Shown: piece after piece, positions 1 through 10,205 of the stretch
Numbering within the stretch: the first letter of the stretch is position 1
Layout: each line of letters begins with the position of its first letter
From: Pseudomonas migulae
Lineage (GTDB): Bacteria; Pseudomonadota; Gammaproteobacteria; Pseudomonadales; Pseudomonadaceae
Direction of reading: 5' to 3'
Assembly: GCF_024169315.1 (NCBI RefSeq)
Contig: NZ_JALJWR010000001.1
Coordinates: 4,142,501-4,206,500 of the forward strand
Length of the DNA: 64,000 nucleotides
Notes under the pieces: generated by a model
What the model saw: the letters and a program-made list of their open reading frames with translations, nothing else
The model's database searches: none
What the model was told of the DNA's origin: nothing
Program-made: the position numbers and the translations under genes

Positions 1-334
1 GGATTTCGCGTTTGTCCCGGGAAACACCGGCCAGTTCCAGACCGAAACCCACGTTGGCCAGCACGTCCTGCCAAGGCAACAAGGCATCGTCCTGGAACAC
101 CACGCCACGTTCGGCGCTCGGGCCTTTGACGGGCACGCCATCGAGGGTGACGCGCCCGGCGCTGGGTTCGACGAAACCGGCAATCAGGTTCAACAGCGAA
201 GTCTTGCCACTGCCGGACGGGCCGAGGGCGACCAGCAACTGCTGGGGCCCAAGACTCAGGGAAATATCCGCCAATACCGGTTCCGGGCTACCGGGGTACT
301 GTGCGCTGATGCGCTCCAGCTGTAGCAAAGCCAT
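1..334 (-). CDS. tauB: Taurine ABC transporter ATP-binding protein TauB (partial, 5' part only)
   Basis: The minus-strand frame starts with ATG at 334 and runs off the left edge, so only about 111 N-terminal residues are seen. They contain a Walker A motif (GPSGSGKTS, about residues 39-47) and a Q-loop segment (VFQDDALLPW), as in importers of the nitrate/sulfonate/taurine class. The protein would energise periplasmic-binding-protein-dependent uptake of taurine or another sulfonate as a sulfur source. It lies 16 bp downstream of tauA on the same strand, the usual tauAB order, so the two are probably cotranscribed. Substrate is inferred from TauA and gene order; the closely related SsuB is the main alternative. 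Confidence 0.85.
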   Translation of the reverse strand, partial: MALLQLERISAQYPGSPEPVLADISLSLGPQQLLVALGPSGSGKTSLLNLIAGFVEPSAGRVTLDGVPVKGPSAERGVVFQDDALLPWQDVLANVGFGLELAGVSRDKREI

Positions 335-350
335 CGCAAATAACTCCCGA

Positions 351-1328
351 TCAGTTGGTGATGAACTTGGCGCTGACGTACGGCGCGTAGTCCGGCAGCA
401 CGGCCTCGACCTTGCCTTGCTCCTTGAGGAACACGGCGGTGTCGGTGATGGCTTTGGTGGTCGGCGCGCCGAGGGTAATCACCTGATCAGCTGCCAGCGG
501 GAAGACGTTGCCTTGCAACAACAGCGGAATGTCGCTGGCCTTGGCACCGGACAGCTTCACCAGTTTGTCGACGTTGGATTGATTGGCGAGCCAGGCTTTC
601 GGGTCCTTGCGGTAATCGGCGTAGGCGTCGAGGGTGACTTTGGCGAACGCGGTGACGATTTCCGGGTGTTTCTCGGCGAAGTCTTTGCGCACGATCCACG
701 CATCAAAGGTCGGCGCGCCGAACTTGGCCAGTTCGCCGGAGGTGATCAGCACCTTGCCGTTTTCCTTGGCCACGCCGAGTGCCGGATCCCAAACGTAAGT
801 GGCGTCGATGTCACCGCGTTTCCACGCAGCGATGATCGCCGGCGGGGCGAGGTTGAGGACGGTGACTTTCGATGGGTCGATGTTCCAGTGCTTCAGTGCG
901 GCGAGCAGGCTGTAGTGACCGGTGGAAACGAACGGCACGGCGATTTTCTTGCCGATCAGGTCTTGTGGGGTCTTGATGCCGGAACCGTCGCGGGCGACCA
1001 GTGCTTCAGCGGCGCCGATCTGCGTGGCAATGAGGAAGGTTTCTACCGGGACTTTACGGGTGATTGCAGCCGTCAGGGGGCTGGAACCGAGGTAACCGAT
1101 CTGCACGTCGCCGGACGCGATGGCAGCGATGATGTCGGCACCGTTGTCGAATTTGCGCCAGTCGATCTTGGCGTTGGTGGCTTTTTCGTACGCGCCGTCG
1201 GCCTGGGCGACTTTTGCCGGGTCCACGGTGGTCTGGTAGGCAACGGTCACGTCAGCCGCCTGGGCAAAGAAACTCGCTGCCGCCAAAGACGCGGCCGCCA
1301 GGAGGCGAAGAGGGAAATGCAGTTTCAT
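351..1328 (-). CDS. tauA: Taurine ABC transporter periplasmic substrate-binding protein TauA
   Basis: 325 residues, the usual length. A Sec signal peptide covers about residues 1-24, with a hydrophobic core rich in Ala and Leu and a likely cut after AQA. The mature part begins ADVTVAYQTTVDPAKVAQ and contains the GYLGSSPLTAAI segment typical of the TauA/SsuA/NMT1 family, which binds sulfonates in the periplasm and delivers them to the TauBC membrane complex. A GGAG-like ribosome site precedes the ATG. The AT-rich stretch just upstream (1375-1420) is where a sulfur-starvation promoter would be expected, but no regulator site can be named. tauB follows directly. Confidence 0.9.
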   Translation of the reverse strand: MKLHFPLRLLAAASLAAASFFAQAADVTVAYQTTVDPAKVAQADGAYEKATNAKIDWRKFDNGADIIAAIASGDVQIGYLGSSPLTAAITRKVPVETFLIATQIGAAEALVARDGSGIKTPQDLIGKKIAVPFVSTGHYSLLAALKHWNIDPSKVTVLNLAPPAIIAAWKRGDIDATYVWDPALGVAKENGKVLITSGELAKFGAPTFDAWIVRKDFAEKHPEIVTAFAKVTLDAYADYRKDPKAWLANQSNVDKLVKLSGAKASDIPLLLQGNVFPLAADQVITLGAPTTKAITDTAVFLKEQGKVEAVLPDYAPYVSAKFITN

Positions 1329-1458
1329 TGAAAAGCTCCTTGTCAGGCGGACCGAGGGTCGGCGTGAAAAGGAGACTAAATGATATAAGAATCCGAAAAT
1401 AAATAACTTTTTCGAATGAGCTTATGAGCGGAAAATTCTAAGCAGGACCGCGGCGCGG

Positions 1459-1551
1459 CCTTCGCGGGCAAGCCTCGCTCCTACGGTTTTGTGTCGGTCA
1501 CACAATTGTGACTGACCCCGAACCTGTAGGAGCGAGGCTTGCCCGCGAAAA
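1459..1551. repeat. REPIN (REP doublet), TAGGAGCGAGG class
   Basis: Two inverted copies of TTCGCGGGCAAGCCTCGCTC enclose a spacer that is itself partly palindromic (GTGTCGGTCACACAATTGTG). It lies between tauA and gshA and can fold into one long hairpin. REPINs are non-autonomous elements moved by RAYT transposases in Pseudomonas. Confidence 0.9.
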
Positions 1552-1572
1552 GGTCCGAAGGACCTTCAGAGG

Positions 1573-3171
1573 TTAGTTGCTGATCGCCAGAATGCTCGCC
1601 TGATACGACCCGACAAACACATCGAAATCGCCGACTTCGTTCTGTTCCAGCTCGACCTGTTCGGCCAGTGACGAACGCGCCCGGTCTTCAAATTTCGCCT
1701 GGTCTTCGCTTGAAAGCGGCTCGCTACGGAAATACTCCGCGTGGGCCTGGCTCTGACGCAGGGAGAACTGGCTGAAGCTTTCCTTGTGCTCGGCCATCGC
1801 CGCCAGCACCTGGGCCGATGGCGTCAGGGACGGGTCTTTGACCTTGGCCAGTTGCGCGTTCAGCGCCTTGCTGTGCGCATCGCCGCCATGGCTCTGATCG
1901 AGCAACGCCGCGAGAGGTGCAATCTTCTCCAGCAACTCGCCAGCCCACTCTTTCAAGTCAACCGGTTGACCGTCGCGCTGCAGTTGCAGGCCAGGGCGGC
2001 GACCTTCCTTGACCACGCTGAGGAAGTTCGAGGTCGCGTTGCCGCACGAATTATTGGTCAGCAGCGGGCTGTCGTTCAGCGCGCAGTACAGCAGGAACGC
2101 ATCGAGGAAGCGTGATTCGGTGAGGTCGATGCCCATCGGTAAGAACGGGTTGATGTCCAGGCAACGCACTTCGACGTACTGAATGCCACGGGCCACCAGC
2201 GCCTGGATCGGCCGTTCGCCGGTGTAGGTCACGCGCTTCGGACGGATGTTGGAGTAGTACTCGTTTTCGATCTGCAGGATGTTGGTGTTGAGCTGAACCC
2301 ACTCGCCGTCCTGATGCGTACCGATTTCAACGTACGGGGGATACGGCGTGGCCACGGCTTTGCGCAGGCTGTCGGTGTAGCTCGCCAGATCGTTGTAGCA
2401 CGGCGTCAGACCGGCCTGGGCGTTGCTCTGGTAACCGAGGTCGCTCATGCGCAGGCTGGTAGCGTACGGGAGGTACAAAGTGTCCGGGTCCAGTTGTTCC
2501 AACTGGTGCGAACGACCGCGCAGGAAACCGGCGTCCAGCGCAGGCGAAGCACCGAACAGGTACATCAGCAGCCAGCTGTAGCGGCGGAAGTTGCGGATCA
2601 ACGCGATGTAGGCCGACGACTGATAGTCGCGGTCAGTACCGACAAAGCCTTCCGCTTCCTTGAGCAGCGGCCAGAGTTTTTCCGGCAGGGAAAAGTTGTA
2701 GTGAATCCCGGCGATGCACTGCATGGTCTTGCCGTAGCGCAGGGCCAGCCCCTTGCGATAGACATACTTGAGCTTGCCGATGTTGGACGTGCCGTAATAG
2801 GCGATCGGGATATCTTCCTCGGCCGGCAACGGGCACGGCATCGACGGACTCCACAGGTACTCGTTGCCGAGCTTGCTGTAGGCAAAACGGTGAATCCTGT
2901 CCAGGCTCGCCAGGGTGTCGGCCGGGTCGGGCAGGGCGGGCGTGATGAATTCCAGCAGCGACTCGGAATAGTCGGTGGTGATTTGTTCGTTGGTCAGCGC
3001 GGAACCCAATTCTTCCGGGTGCGGCGTTTGCGCCAGGCGACCTTCGCCGGTCACGCGCAGGCATTCACGTTCGATGCCGTGAAGGCACTGTTCGAGCAGA
3101 GAGAGGTTAGCGCGCTCGCCGAGCAGAGCCAGGCGGCGGTTGAGAAGTTCGCTCAAGTTGGATTCCTTCAC
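1573..3171 (-). CDS. gshA: Glutamate--cysteine ligase GshA
   Basis: 532 residues, close to the usual gamma-proteobacterial length. It catalyses the ATP-dependent joining of glutamate and cysteine, the first and rate-limiting step of glutathione synthesis, in the cytosol. Family signatures seen include GIERECLRV near residue 32, [13 protein letters not shown] near 66, the IAGIHYNFS segment and [12 protein letters not shown] near 330, which supplies active-site residues of the E. coli-type enzyme. The gene is monocistronic by position: REPINs lie on both sides and the next gene downstream (tauA) is 240 bp away. The start [14 protein letters not shown] gives the standard N-terminus. Confidence 0.97.
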   Translation of the reverse strand: MKESNLSELLNRRLALLGERANLSLLEQCLHGIERECLRVTGEGRLAQTPHPEELGSALTNEQITTDYSESLLEFITPALPDPADTLASLDRIHRFAYSKLGNEYLWSPSMPCPLPAEEDIPIAYYGTSNIGKLKYVYRKGLALRYGKTMQCIAGIHYNFSLPEKLWPLLKEAEGFVGTDRDYQSSAYIALIRNFRRYSWLLMYLFGASPALDAGFLRGRSHQLEQLDPDTLYLPYATSLRMSDLGYQSNAQAGLTPCYNDLASYTDSLRKAVATPYPPYVEIGTHQDGEWVQLNTNILQIENEYYSNIRPKRVTYTGERPIQALVARGIQYVEVRCLDINPFLPMGIDLTESRFLDAFLLYCALNDSPLLTNNSCGNATSNFLSVVKEGRRPGLQLQRDGQPVDLKEWAGELLEKIAPLAALLDQSHGGDAHSKALNAQLAKVKDPSLTPSAQVLAAMAEHKESFSQFSLRQSQAHAEYFRSEPLSSEDQAKFEDRARSSLAEQVELEQNEVGDFDVFVGSYQASILAISN

Positions 3172-3300
3172 GCGTCAGTCGCCCCAATATGGGGGTGGGC
3201 AAGACGGTCTACAAGGGTGAAGTTGAAACTGGCGTTTTCGCCTGGTTTTTGAGCAGCACAGACCTCATGCCGGTCGGTCAAGGATCAGTCGCCACGGACC

Positions 3301-3392
3301 CTGTGGGAGCGGGCTTGCTCGCGAAGAGGGCGTGTCAGTCAACATTTAAGTCGCCTGACACACCGCTTTCGCGAGCAAGCCCGCTCCCACAG
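3301..3392. repeat. REPIN (REP doublet), TGGGAGCGGG class
   Basis: CTGTGGGAGCGGGCTTGCTC and its inverted copy flank a spacer containing AACATTTAAGTCGCCTGACA. It sits between gshA and the thioesterase gene. The spacer type (..AACATT..GTCG..TGACAC) recurs in the REPINs at 19615, 39925 and 42766. Confidence 0.9.
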
Positions 3393-3448
3393 AAAATCCC
3401 GGCGCCGCTTTCATAGCGCCGAAATTAACTCAAATCGGGGGTGGGTAG

Positions 3449-3832
3449 CTACAGGACAGCGAACGTGCCTTGTGCTTTTGCGACGAGTTTGTCGCCTTGC
3501 ATCACGTCGGCTTCGACCACCAGCGTGCGGCGGCCCGGGTGGATGACCCGCGCCGTGCACATCACCTCACCGTCAGAAACGGCGCGGATGTAGTTGATCT
3601 TGCATTCGATGGTCGCGCTCTGCTGGTCAAAGCCATGGGTACTGGAACAGGCCAGCCCCATGGCAATGTCCACCAGACTGAACAAGGCCCCGCCGTGCAG
3701 CTTGCCGCCGCGATTGCGCAGTTCTGGCTCCAGCGCCAGGGCGACTTGCGCCACCCCGGTTTCCAGGCTGTGCAAGCGACACCCCAGCAACTTGAAAAAA
3801 GCGCTTTCGGTCAGCCCGGCCGGGATGTCCAT
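3449..3832 (-). CDS. PaaI-type hotdog-fold thioesterase
   Basis: 127 residues from the ATG at 3832. The frame could be extended one codon to a TTG, but the ATG overlaps the tex stop in TGATG, which favours translational coupling. The hotdog core is visible: RNRGGKLHGGALFSLVDIAMGLA, where the HGG(A) segment and Asp of the helix are hallmarks of PaaI/YbaW-type acyl-CoA thioesterases, followed by NYIRAVSDGEV and RTLVVEADV strands. The substrate is unknown; members hydrolyse medium-chain or aromatic acyl-CoAs. It follows tex in the same operon. Confidence 0.85.
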   Translation of the reverse strand: MDIPAGLTESAFFKLLGCRLHSLETGVAQVALALEPELRNRGGKLHGGALFSLVDIAMGLACSSTHGFDQQSATIECKINYIRAVSDGEVMCTARVIHPGRRTLVVEADVMQGDKLVAKAQGTFAVL

Positions 3833-6156
3833 CAACGTTTCTTCAGTTGCTTGGCGTTGGCGAACAGCGAAGCCATGGCGTTGTTGGCCGGAGCCGCTGC
3901 CGTGGTTTCCTTGCGCGGTGCAGTGTTCTGCGACTGGCGTGGCGCCGAACCCGGACGTGCACCACGGGCACCGTCGATTTTCTCGCCGGGGGTGTCGCTC
4001 ATGCGCATCGACAGGCCCACGCGTTTGCGCGGGATGTCGACTTCCATGACCTTCACTTTCACCACGTCACCGGCCTTCACCGCTTCGCGCGGATCCTTGA
4101 TGAACTTCTCCGAAAGCGCGGAAATGTGCACCAAACCGTCCTGATGCACGCCGATGTCGACGAACGCGCCAAAGTTGGTCACGTTGGTCACGACGCCTTC
4201 GAGGATCATGCCCAGCTGCAGGTCCTTGAGGTCTTCGACGCCTTCCTGGAACTCGGCGGTCTTGAACTCGGGACGCGGGTCGCGACCGGGTTTTTCCAGC
4301 TCTTGCAGGATGTCGGTGACCGTTGGCAGACCGAAGGTTTCGTCGGTGTACTTTTTCGGATCAAGACGCTTGAGGAAGCCGGCGTCGCCGATCAGCGAGC
4401 GAATGTCGCGGTCGGTTTCAGCGGCGATGCGCTGCACCAGCGGATAGGCTTCCGGGTGAACCGCGGACGAATCCAGTGGGTTGTCACCGTTCATGACGCG
4501 CAGGAAGCCGGCGGCCTGTTCGAAGGTTTTCTCGCCCAGACGCGCAACTTTCTTCAACGCCGCACGGGTTTTGAACGCGCCGTGCTCGTCGCGGTGGCTG
4601 ACGATGTTCTGCGCAAGGGTCGCGTTGAGGCCGGAGATGCGAGCCAGCAACGCTACGGAAGCGGTGTTCACGTCCACGCCCACGGCGTTCACGCAGTCTT
4701 CGACCACGGCGTCCAGGCCGCGTGCCAGTTTCAGCTGCGACACGTCATGCTGGTACTGGCCGACGCCGATGGATTTCGGATCGATCTTCACCAGTTCGGC
4801 GAGAGGATCCTGCAAGCGACGAGCGATGGACACCGCGCCACGGATCGACACGTCGAGGTCCGGGAATTCCTTGGAGGCCAGTTCCGACGCGGAGTAAACC
4901 GATGCGCCGGCCTCGGAGACCATGACTTTGGTCATCTTCATCGCCGGGTATTTTTTGATCAGCTCAGCGGCCAGCTTGTCGGTCTCGCGGCTGGCGGTGC
5001 CGTTGCCGATGGCGATCAGGTCCACCGAATGCTTGGCGCAGAGGGCGGCCAGAATCGCAATGGTCTGATCCCACTTGTTGTGCGGCACGTGCGGGTAAAC
5101 CGTGGCGTGATCCAGCAGTTTGCCGGTGGCATCGACCACGGCCACCTTGCAACCGGTGCGCAGACCCGGGTCGAGGCCCAGGGTGGCGCGCGGGCCGGCC
5201 GGGGCCGACAGCAGCAGGTCGTGCAGGTTGTGCGCGAACACGTTGATCGCTTCGGTTTCTGCGCCATCGCGCAGCTCGCCCAACAGATCGGTTTCCAGGT
5301 GAGTGTAGAGCTTCACTTTCCAGGTCCAGCGCACCACTTCGCCCAGCCATTTGTCAGCGGCGCGGTTCTGGTTCTGGATGCCGAACTGCTGGCCGATCAT
5401 GCCTTCGCACGGGTGCATGGTGCCCGGCAGTTCATCGCCGACTTTCAGCGCGGAGCTGAGAATGCCTTCGTTGCGGCCACGGAAAATCGCCAGCGCGCGG
5501 TGCGACGGCATGCTTTTCAGGGGTTCGTCGTGTTCGAAGTAGTCGCGGAACTTGGCGCCTTCCTCTTCCTTGCCGGCAATCACGCGGGCACTGAGGGTGG
5601 CTTCCTGCTTGAGGTAGCTGCGCAGCTTGTCCAGCAAACCGGCGTCTTCGGCGAAGCGTTCCATCAGGATGTACTTGGCGCCTTCGAGGGCGGCCTTCAC
5701 ATCGGCGACGCCTTTTTCGGCGTTGATGAAGCGCGCGGCTTCGGTGTCTGGCGTGAGGGTCGGGTCGTTGAACAGGCCGTCGGCCAGCTCGCCGAGGCCG
5801 GCTTCCAGGGCGATCTGGCCCTTGGTGCGGCGCTTCTGCTTGTACGGCAGGTACAAGTCTTCGAGGCGGGTCTTGGTGTCCGCGAGCTTGATGTCGCGTT
5901 CCAGTTGCGGGGTCAGCTTGCCTTGCTCTTCGATGCTGGCAAGGATGCTGATGCGCCGTTCGTCGAGTTCTCGCAGGTAGCGCAGACGCTCTTCCAGATG
6001 ACGCAACTGGATGTCATCGAGGCTGCCGGTCACTTCTTTCCGGTAACGGGCGATGAAGGGAACGGTAGAGCCTTCATCGAGTAGCGCGACGGCCGCTTCG
6101 ACCTGTTGTGGGCGTACGCCGAGTTCCTCGGCGATGCGGCTGTTGATGCTGTCCAT
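3832..6156 (-). CDS. tex: Tex family RNA-binding transcription accessory protein
   Basis: 774 residues from the ATG at 6156. An upstream in-frame start exists at 6171, but AGGTGG lies 5 bases before 6156 and [13 protein letters not shown] is the standard N-terminus. Domains in order: Tex N-terminal helical region (1-190), a central region, a YqgF/RuvX-like domain with [20 protein letters not shown] near 330, helix-hairpin-helix units ([22 protein letters not shown] near 500), and a C-terminal S1 RNA-binding domain (about 645-715), then a short basic Ala-rich tail. Tex binds nucleic acid nonspecifically and influences transcription. The thioesterase gene overlaps its stop codon. Confidence 0.96.
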   Translation of the reverse strand: MDSINSRIAEELGVRPQQVEAAVALLDEGSTVPFIARYRKEVTGSLDDIQLRHLEERLRYLRELDERRISILASIEEQGKLTPQLERDIKLADTKTRLEDLYLPYKQKRRTKGQIALEAGLGELADGLFNDPTLTPDTEAARFINAEKGVADVKAALEGAKYILMERFAEDAGLLDKLRSYLKQEATLSARVIAGKEEEGAKFRDYFEHDEPLKSMPSHRALAIFRGRNEGILSSALKVGDELPGTMHPCEGMIGQQFGIQNQNRAADKWLGEVVRWTWKVKLYTHLETDLLGELRDGAETEAINVFAHNLHDLLLSAPAGPRATLGLDPGLRTGCKVAVVDATGKLLDHATVYPHVPHNKWDQTIAILAALCAKHSVDLIAIGNGTASRETDKLAAELIKKYPAMKMTKVMVSEAGASVYSASELASKEFPDLDVSIRGAVSIARRLQDPLAELVKIDPKSIGVGQYQHDVSQLKLARGLDAVVEDCVNAVGVDVNTASVALLARISGLNATLAQNIVSHRDEHGAFKTRAALKKVARLGEKTFEQAAGFLRVMNGDNPLDSSAVHPEAYPLVQRIAAETDRDIRSLIGDAGFLKRLDPKKYTDETFGLPTVTDILQELEKPGRDPRPEFKTAEFQEGVEDLKDLQLGMILEGVVTNVTNFGAFVDIGVHQDGLVHISALSEKFIKDPREAVKAGDVVKVKVMEVDIPRKRVGLSMRMSDTPGEKIDGARGARPGSAPRQSQNTAPRKETTAAAPANNAMASLFANAKQLKKR

Positions 6157-6519
6157 AAAACCACCTGACAAATTGTGAAAGCAGGCTCGCAGGCGCAGGG
6201 ATAAAGGCTCGGCGAGTCTGGTTGAGCGGCCTGGCCTGCGCCGCTACCTGGATCAACAGGCATCCCGTTGACCCGTGAAATCGAACAATTACTGCCGCGG
6301 CGATGAAAATAAAAAGCCGCAGCCAACAAGGTAACGATAAGACGTTGCCTGACACAAAAGGCCGCGCATTATAACCAGCGTTCTGTCATTCGGGGGCATC
6401 ACAGGCTGTAGGCACAATGCCCGGATTTCTGGCGGTGAAGGAAAAATCTGCTAACAATGCACACGGTGCGTATAACGGCAGCTACGCCATAATGCGCGCC
6501 GAGATCAAAGGAGCATCCA
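6157..6519. other. Intergenic region between tex and ompR (divergent)
   Basis: 363 bases carrying the start signals of both divergent genes. Short open frames here overlap each other and have no convincing ribosome site. AAAGGAG about 8 bases before 6520 is the ompR ribosome site. I see no repeat and no RNA gene. Confidence 0.5.
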
Positions 6520-7260
6520 ATGAGCAGCACTGCAAACATTGCTGAAGGCGAAAAAATTCTTATCGTTGACGACGATCCGGGGCTCAGCAGCCTGCTGGAA
6601 CGCTTTTTCGTCAGCAAGGGCTACCGTGCCCGCGCCGTACCGAACACCGAGCAAATGGACCGCCTGCTGGCGCGTGAAGTGTTCAACCTGGTCGTCCTCG
6701 ACCTGATGCTGCCCGGCGAAGACGGCCTGACCGCCTGCCGCCGCCTGCGCGGCGCGAACAATCAGATTCCGATCATCATGCTCACCGCCAAGGGCGACGA
6801 GCTGAGCCGAATCAAGGGCCTGGAACTGGGCGCCGACGATTACCTGGCCAAGCCGTTCAACCCTGACGAGCTGATGGCGCGTGTCAAAGCCGTCCTGCGT
6901 CGTCAGTCCGCTCCGGTGCCGGGCGCACCTGGCAGCGAAGACGAAAGCGTGACGTTCGGCGACTACGAATTGTCGCTGGCGACTCGCGAACTGAAACGCG
7001 GAGACGAAGTGCACATGCTCACCACCGGTGAGTTCGCGGTGCTCAAGGCGTTGGTCATGAACGCGCGTCAGCCACTGACTCGCGACAAGCTGATGAACCT
7101 GGCCCGTGGCCGCGAGTGGGATGCCCTGGAGCGTTCCATCGACGTGCAGATTTCCCGTCTGCGCCGGATGATCGAACCCGATCCATCCAAGCCGCGTTAC
7201 ATCCAGACCGTCTGGGGCGTGGGCTACGTGTTCGTTCCGGATGGCGCCGCCACCAAGTGA
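6520..7260 (+). CDS. ompR: Two-component response regulator OmpR (AmgR-like)
   Basis: 246 residues. The receiver domain (about 12-130) has the acidic pair in VDDDP, the phospho-acceptor Asp61 in VVLDLMLPGEDG and the conserved Lys in ADDYLAKPF. A linker with SAPVPGAPG leads to a winged-helix OmpR/PhoB domain (about 150-240) ending YIQTVWGVGYVFVP. It is phosphorylated by the EnvZ sensor encoded next and binds DNA to control envelope genes. In P. aeruginosa the orthologous pair at this chromosomal position is AmgRS, linked to envelope stress and aminoglycoside tolerance; that role is inferred by synteny. Confidence 0.95.
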   Translation: MSSTANIAEGEKILIVDDDPGLSSLLERFFVSKGYRARAVPNTEQMDRLLAREVFNLVVLDLMLPGEDGLTACRRLRGANNQIPIIMLTAKGDELSRIKGLELGADDYLAKPFNPDELMARVKAVLRRQSAPVPGAPGSEDESVTFGDYELSLATRELKRGDEVHMLTTGEFAVLKALVMNARQPLTRDKLMNLARGREWDALERSIDVQISRLRRMIEPDPSKPRYIQTVWGVGYVFVPDGAATK

Positions 7261-7269
7261 TCGGCGATT

Positions 7270-7344
7270 TGTAGGAGCGGGTCGTGCGGACGTTATTGTC
7301 CGCAGACTCGCGATCCGCAATATGCGAGCATCGCTCGCTCCTGC
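7270..7344. repeat. Diverged REP doublet between ompR and envZ
   Basis: TGTAGGAGCGGGTCGTGCGG at the left and an inverted GAGCATCGCTCGCTCCTGCA at the right, with a degenerate middle. It resembles the other REPINs but has lost symmetry. It lies inside a two-gene operon, where it could act as an mRNA stabiliser or attenuator. Confidence 0.65.
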
Positions 7345-7363
7345 AAGTGTGTAGCGGTTATTC

Positions 7364-8677
7364 ATGAAAACCCCCGTGTGGTTCCCCCAGAGTTTCTTCT
7401 CCCGCACCCTGTGGCTGGTGCTCATCGTCGTCCTGTTCTCCAAGGCGCTGACCCTGGTTTATCTGCTGATGAACGAAGACGTGCTGGTGGATCGCCAATA
7501 CAGCCACGGCGTCGCCCTGACGCTGCGCGCCTATTGGGCGGCGGATGAAAACAACCGTGAAAAGATTGCCGAAGCCGCGACCCTGATCAGGGTGGTGGGC
7601 GCCGGTGTGCCGGAAGGCGAGCAACACTGGCCTTACAGCGAGATCTATCAGCGGCAGATGCAGGCTGAGCTTGGTGCCGACACCGAGGTGCGATTGCGCA
7701 TGCACTCGCCGCCGGCTCTGTGGGTTAGGGCGCCGAGTCTCGGTGATGGCTGGCTGAAGGTGCCGTTGTACCCGCATCCGTTGCGCGGCCAGAAAATCTG
7801 GAACGTGCTGGGCTGGTTCCTTGCCATCGGCTTGCTGTCCACGGCCTCGGCGTGGATCTTCGTCAGTCAGCTCAATCAACCGTTGAAGCGCCTGGTCTAT
7901 GCCGCGAGGCAACTGGGCCAGGGCCGTAGCGTGCGCCTGCCAATCAGCGACACACCGAGTGAGATGACCGAGGTGTATCGCGCCTTCAACCAGATGGCTG
8001 AAGACGTCGAACAGGCCGGCCGCGAGCGCGAGCTGATGCTGGCCGGGGTGTCCCATGACTTGCGTACGCCGCTGACGCGATTGCGCCTTTCACTGGAACT
8101 GATGGGCGACCACAGCGACCTGACGGACGACATGGTGCGTGACATCGAAGACATGGACGCGATTCTCGACCAGTTCCTCGCGTTCATTCGCGATGGCCGC
8201 GATGAATCGGTGGAAGAGGTGGACTTGACCGATCTGGTCCGCGAAGTCGCCGCGCCGTACAACCAGAATGAAGAGAAAGTACGCCTGCGACTGGAGCCGA
8301 TTCAGCCGTTTCCATTGCGTCGTGTGTCGATGAAGCGGCTGCTGAACAACCTGATAGGCAACGCGCTGCATCATGCCGGCAGTGGGGTTGAGGTGGCGGC
8401 CTATGTGTCCGGGGATACCAGCGCACCGTATGTGGTGCTGAGCGTCATGGACCGTGGGGCGGGGATCGATCCGTCGGAGCTGGAAGCGATCTTCAATCCG
8501 TTTACTCGGGGGGATCGTGCTCGGGGTGGCAAGGGGACCGGTTTAGGCTTGGCGATCGTGAAGCGGATTGCTTCGATGCATGGCGGGAATGTTGAGTTGC
8601 GCAATCGGTCTGGTGGTGGGCTGGAAGCGCGGGTGCGGTTGCCGCTTGGGTTGATGTTGCCTCGGGATGCGGTTTAA
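7364..8677 (+). CDS. envZ: Sensor histidine kinase EnvZ (AmgS-like)
   Basis: 437 residues. A first transmembrane helix (about 14-34), a periplasmic domain of about 115 residues, a second helix (near 150, WFLAIGLLSTASAWIFV), a HAMP linker, a dimerisation domain with phospho-acceptor His231 in AGVSHDLRTPLTRLRL, and a catalytic ATPase domain with N box NLIGNALHHAG and G box GTGLGLAIVKRI. It phosphorylates the adjacent OmpR in response to envelope conditions. The 103-bp gap from ompR, filled by a diverged REP doublet, still fits one operon. Confidence 0.95.
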   Translation: MKTPVWFPQSFFSRTLWLVLIVVLFSKALTLVYLLMNEDVLVDRQYSHGVALTLRAYWAADENNREKIAEAATLIRVVGAGVPEGEQHWPYSEIYQRQMQAELGADTEVRLRMHSPPALWVRAPSLGDGWLKVPLYPHPLRGQKIWNVLGWFLAIGLLSTASAWIFVSQLNQPLKRLVYAARQLGQGRSVRLPISDTPSEMTEVYRAFNQMAEDVEQAGRERELMLAGVSHDLRTPLTRLRLSLELMGDHSDLTDDMVRDIEDMDAILDQFLAFIRDGRDESVEEVDLTDLVREVAAPYNQNEEKVRLRLEPIQPFPLRRVSMKRLLNNLIGNALHHAGSGVEVAAYVSGDTSAPYVVLSVMDRGAGIDPSELEAIFNPFTRGDRARGGKGTGLGLAIVKRIASMHGGNVELRNRSGGGLEARVRLPLGLMLPRDAV

Positions 8678-8708
8678 GCGCTGGCATCTTCGGTGTTGCT
8701 GATGGCCT

Positions 8709-8776
8709 CTTCGCGGGCAAGCCTCGCTCCTACAGTTGAATGCGGTCAACTGTAGGAGCGAGGCTTGCCCGCGAAG
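8709..8776. repeat. Short REPIN (REP doublet), TAGGAGCGAGG class
   Basis: TTCGCGGGCAAGCCTCGCTC and its inverted copy around a short palindromic spacer (CAGTTGAATGCGGTCAACTG). It lies between the convergent envZ and rimK genes, so it may also act as a bidirectional transcript end. Confidence 0.9.
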
Positions 8777-8807
8777 GCGGCCTTCCAGCCGCCATAACTT
8801 TAAGGGT

Positions 8808-9713
8808 TTAACCCTTGCCTTTGGTCCGTGTCATATTCGGCCCGCCATTCTTCTCAAGATGCTCAATGATGATCCCCGCCACATTCTTCCCGGTGGTGGT
8901 TTCAATCCCTTCCAGACCCGGTGAGGAATTCACTTCCATCACCAACGGCCCGTGATTGGAACGCAGGATATCCACACCCGCCACCGACAAGCCCATCACC
9001 TTCGCCGCGCGCAGCGCGGTCATGCGTTCTTCCGGCGTGATCTTGATCAGGCTGGCGCTGCCACCGCGATGCAGGTTGGAGCGAAACTCTCCAGGCTTGG
9101 CCTGACGCTTCATTGCCGCGATCACCTTGTCGCCCACCACGAAACAGCGAATGTCCGCACCGCCGGCTTCCTTGATGTATTCCTGAACCATGATGTTCTG
9201 CTTGAGGCCCATGAACGCCTCGATCACCGATTCCGCCGCCGTCGCCGTTTCACACAGCACCACGCCAATGCCCTGGGTGCCTTCCAGCACCTTGATCACC
9301 AGCGGTGCGCCGTTGACCATGTCGATCAGGTCGGGAATGTCATCCGGGGAATGCGCAAACCCGGTGACCGGCAAACCGATTCCACGGCGTGACAGCAATT
9401 GCAGCGAACGCAGTTTGTCCCGCGAGCGGGCAATGGCTACCGACTCATTGAGTGGAAACACCCCCATCATTTCGAACTGGCGCAACACCGCGCAGCCATA
9501 GAACGTGACCGACGCACCGATCCGCGGGATCACCGCGTCGAAACCTTCCAGCGGCTTGCCGCGGTAGTGGATCTGCGGCTTGTGACTGGCGATGTTCATG
9601 TAGGCGCGCAGGGTGTCGATCACCACCATTTCATGGCCACGCTCGGTACCGGCTTCGACCAGACGACGAGTGGAATACAGACGCGGGTTCCGCGACAGCA
9701 CAGCGATCTTCAT
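8808..9713 (-). CDS. rimK: Ribosomal protein S6--L-glutamate ligase RimK
   Basis: 301 residues, standard length. It adds glutamate residues to the C-terminus of ribosomal protein S6. The N-terminal region ([21 protein letters not shown]) precedes an ATP-grasp fold with [18 protein letters not shown] (nucleotide-binding strands), [14 protein letters not shown] and the metal-ligand segment [15 protein letters not shown]. The start overlaps the rimB stop by ATGA, and rimA lies just upstream, giving a three-gene rimABK operon as described in P. fluorescens, where it links c-di-GMP signalling to ribosome modification. Confidence 0.97.
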   Translation of the reverse strand: MKIAVLSRNPRLYSTRRLVEAGTERGHEMVVIDTLRAYMNIASHKPQIHYRGKPLEGFDAVIPRIGASVTFYGCAVLRQFEMMGVFPLNESVAIARSRDKLRSLQLLSRRGIGLPVTGFAHSPDDIPDLIDMVNGAPLVIKVLEGTQGIGVVLCETATAAESVIEAFMGLKQNIMVQEYIKEAGGADIRCFVVGDKVIAAMKRQAKPGEFRSNLHRGGSASLIKITPEERMTALRAAKVMGLSVAGVDILRSNHGPLVMEVNSSPGLEGIETTTGKNVAGIIIEHLEKNGGPNMTRTKGKG

Positions 9714-10189
9714 GCAACACCTGTGGAGGAGGTAGATACCGGGAACACCGGCTTGTCTTGTACATATTTAATGCCCGGATTGACCACCAGCTGGCCGTCG
9801 ATCAAGGCTTTGGAACCGAGTAGCAGGCGATAACGCATGGACTTGCGGCAGGCGAGGGTGAACTCGACCCGCCAGACCCGATCACCGAGGGCCAGGGTGG
9901 TGCTGACCACGTATCGCTTCTGCGCATGGCCGTTGGAGCTTTTGATGGTTTTCATCGTCACCAGCGGCGCTTCGCAGCGACGGTGACGCAGTTGCACGAC
10001 CGTGCCCAGGTGCGCGGTGAAGCGCACCCAGCTCTCGCCCTCGCGCTCGAACGGCTCGATGTCGGTGGCGTGCAGGCTGGAGGTGCTGGCGCCGGTGTCG
10101 ATTTTTGCCCGCAGGCCCGCGACTCCCAAATCCGGAAGCGCCACCCACTCGCGCAGACCGATAACGGTCAAATGGTCAAATGTCTTCAA
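9710..10189 (-). CDS. rimB: RimB, retropepsin-like ATP-dependent zinc protease family
   Basis: 159 residues. The motif [21 protein letters not shown] (about 17-37) contains the Asp-Thr-Gly active-site triad of single-domain retropepsin-like aspartyl proteases (RimB/TTHA family). A beta-rich domain follows and the tail holds [20 protein letters not shown]. It lies between rimA (16 bp upstream) and rimK (ATGA overlap), so it is very likely the protease partner that acts on RimK-modified S6 in the P. fluorescens Rim pathway; that role comes from the known system, not from the sequence. Confidence 0.9.
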   Translation of the reverse strand: MKTFDHLTVIGLREWVALPDLGVAGLRAKIDTGASTSSLHATDIEPFEREGESWVRFTAHLGTVVQLRHRRCEAPLVTMKTIKSSNGHAQKRYVVSTTLALGDRVWRVEFTLACRKSMRYRLLLGSKALIDGQLVVNPGIKYVQDKPVFPVSTSSTGVA

Positions 10190-10205
10190 TAGGAAAAACC
10201 GGCGA

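Noticed and set aside
3847-6084. Very long open frame on the plus strand opposite tex, and similar ones opposite gshA, pckA, dctBD/rfbD, and the 970-residue fusion (up to about 900 codons)
   Set aside because: Antisense frames stay open in GC-rich Pseudomonas genes. They have no ribosome sites, no recognisable domains and odd residue use (runs of Gly/His/Arg), while the sense strand encodes clear families.
6399-7443. Minus-strand frames opposite ompR
   Set aside because: Shadow of ompR and its promoter region.
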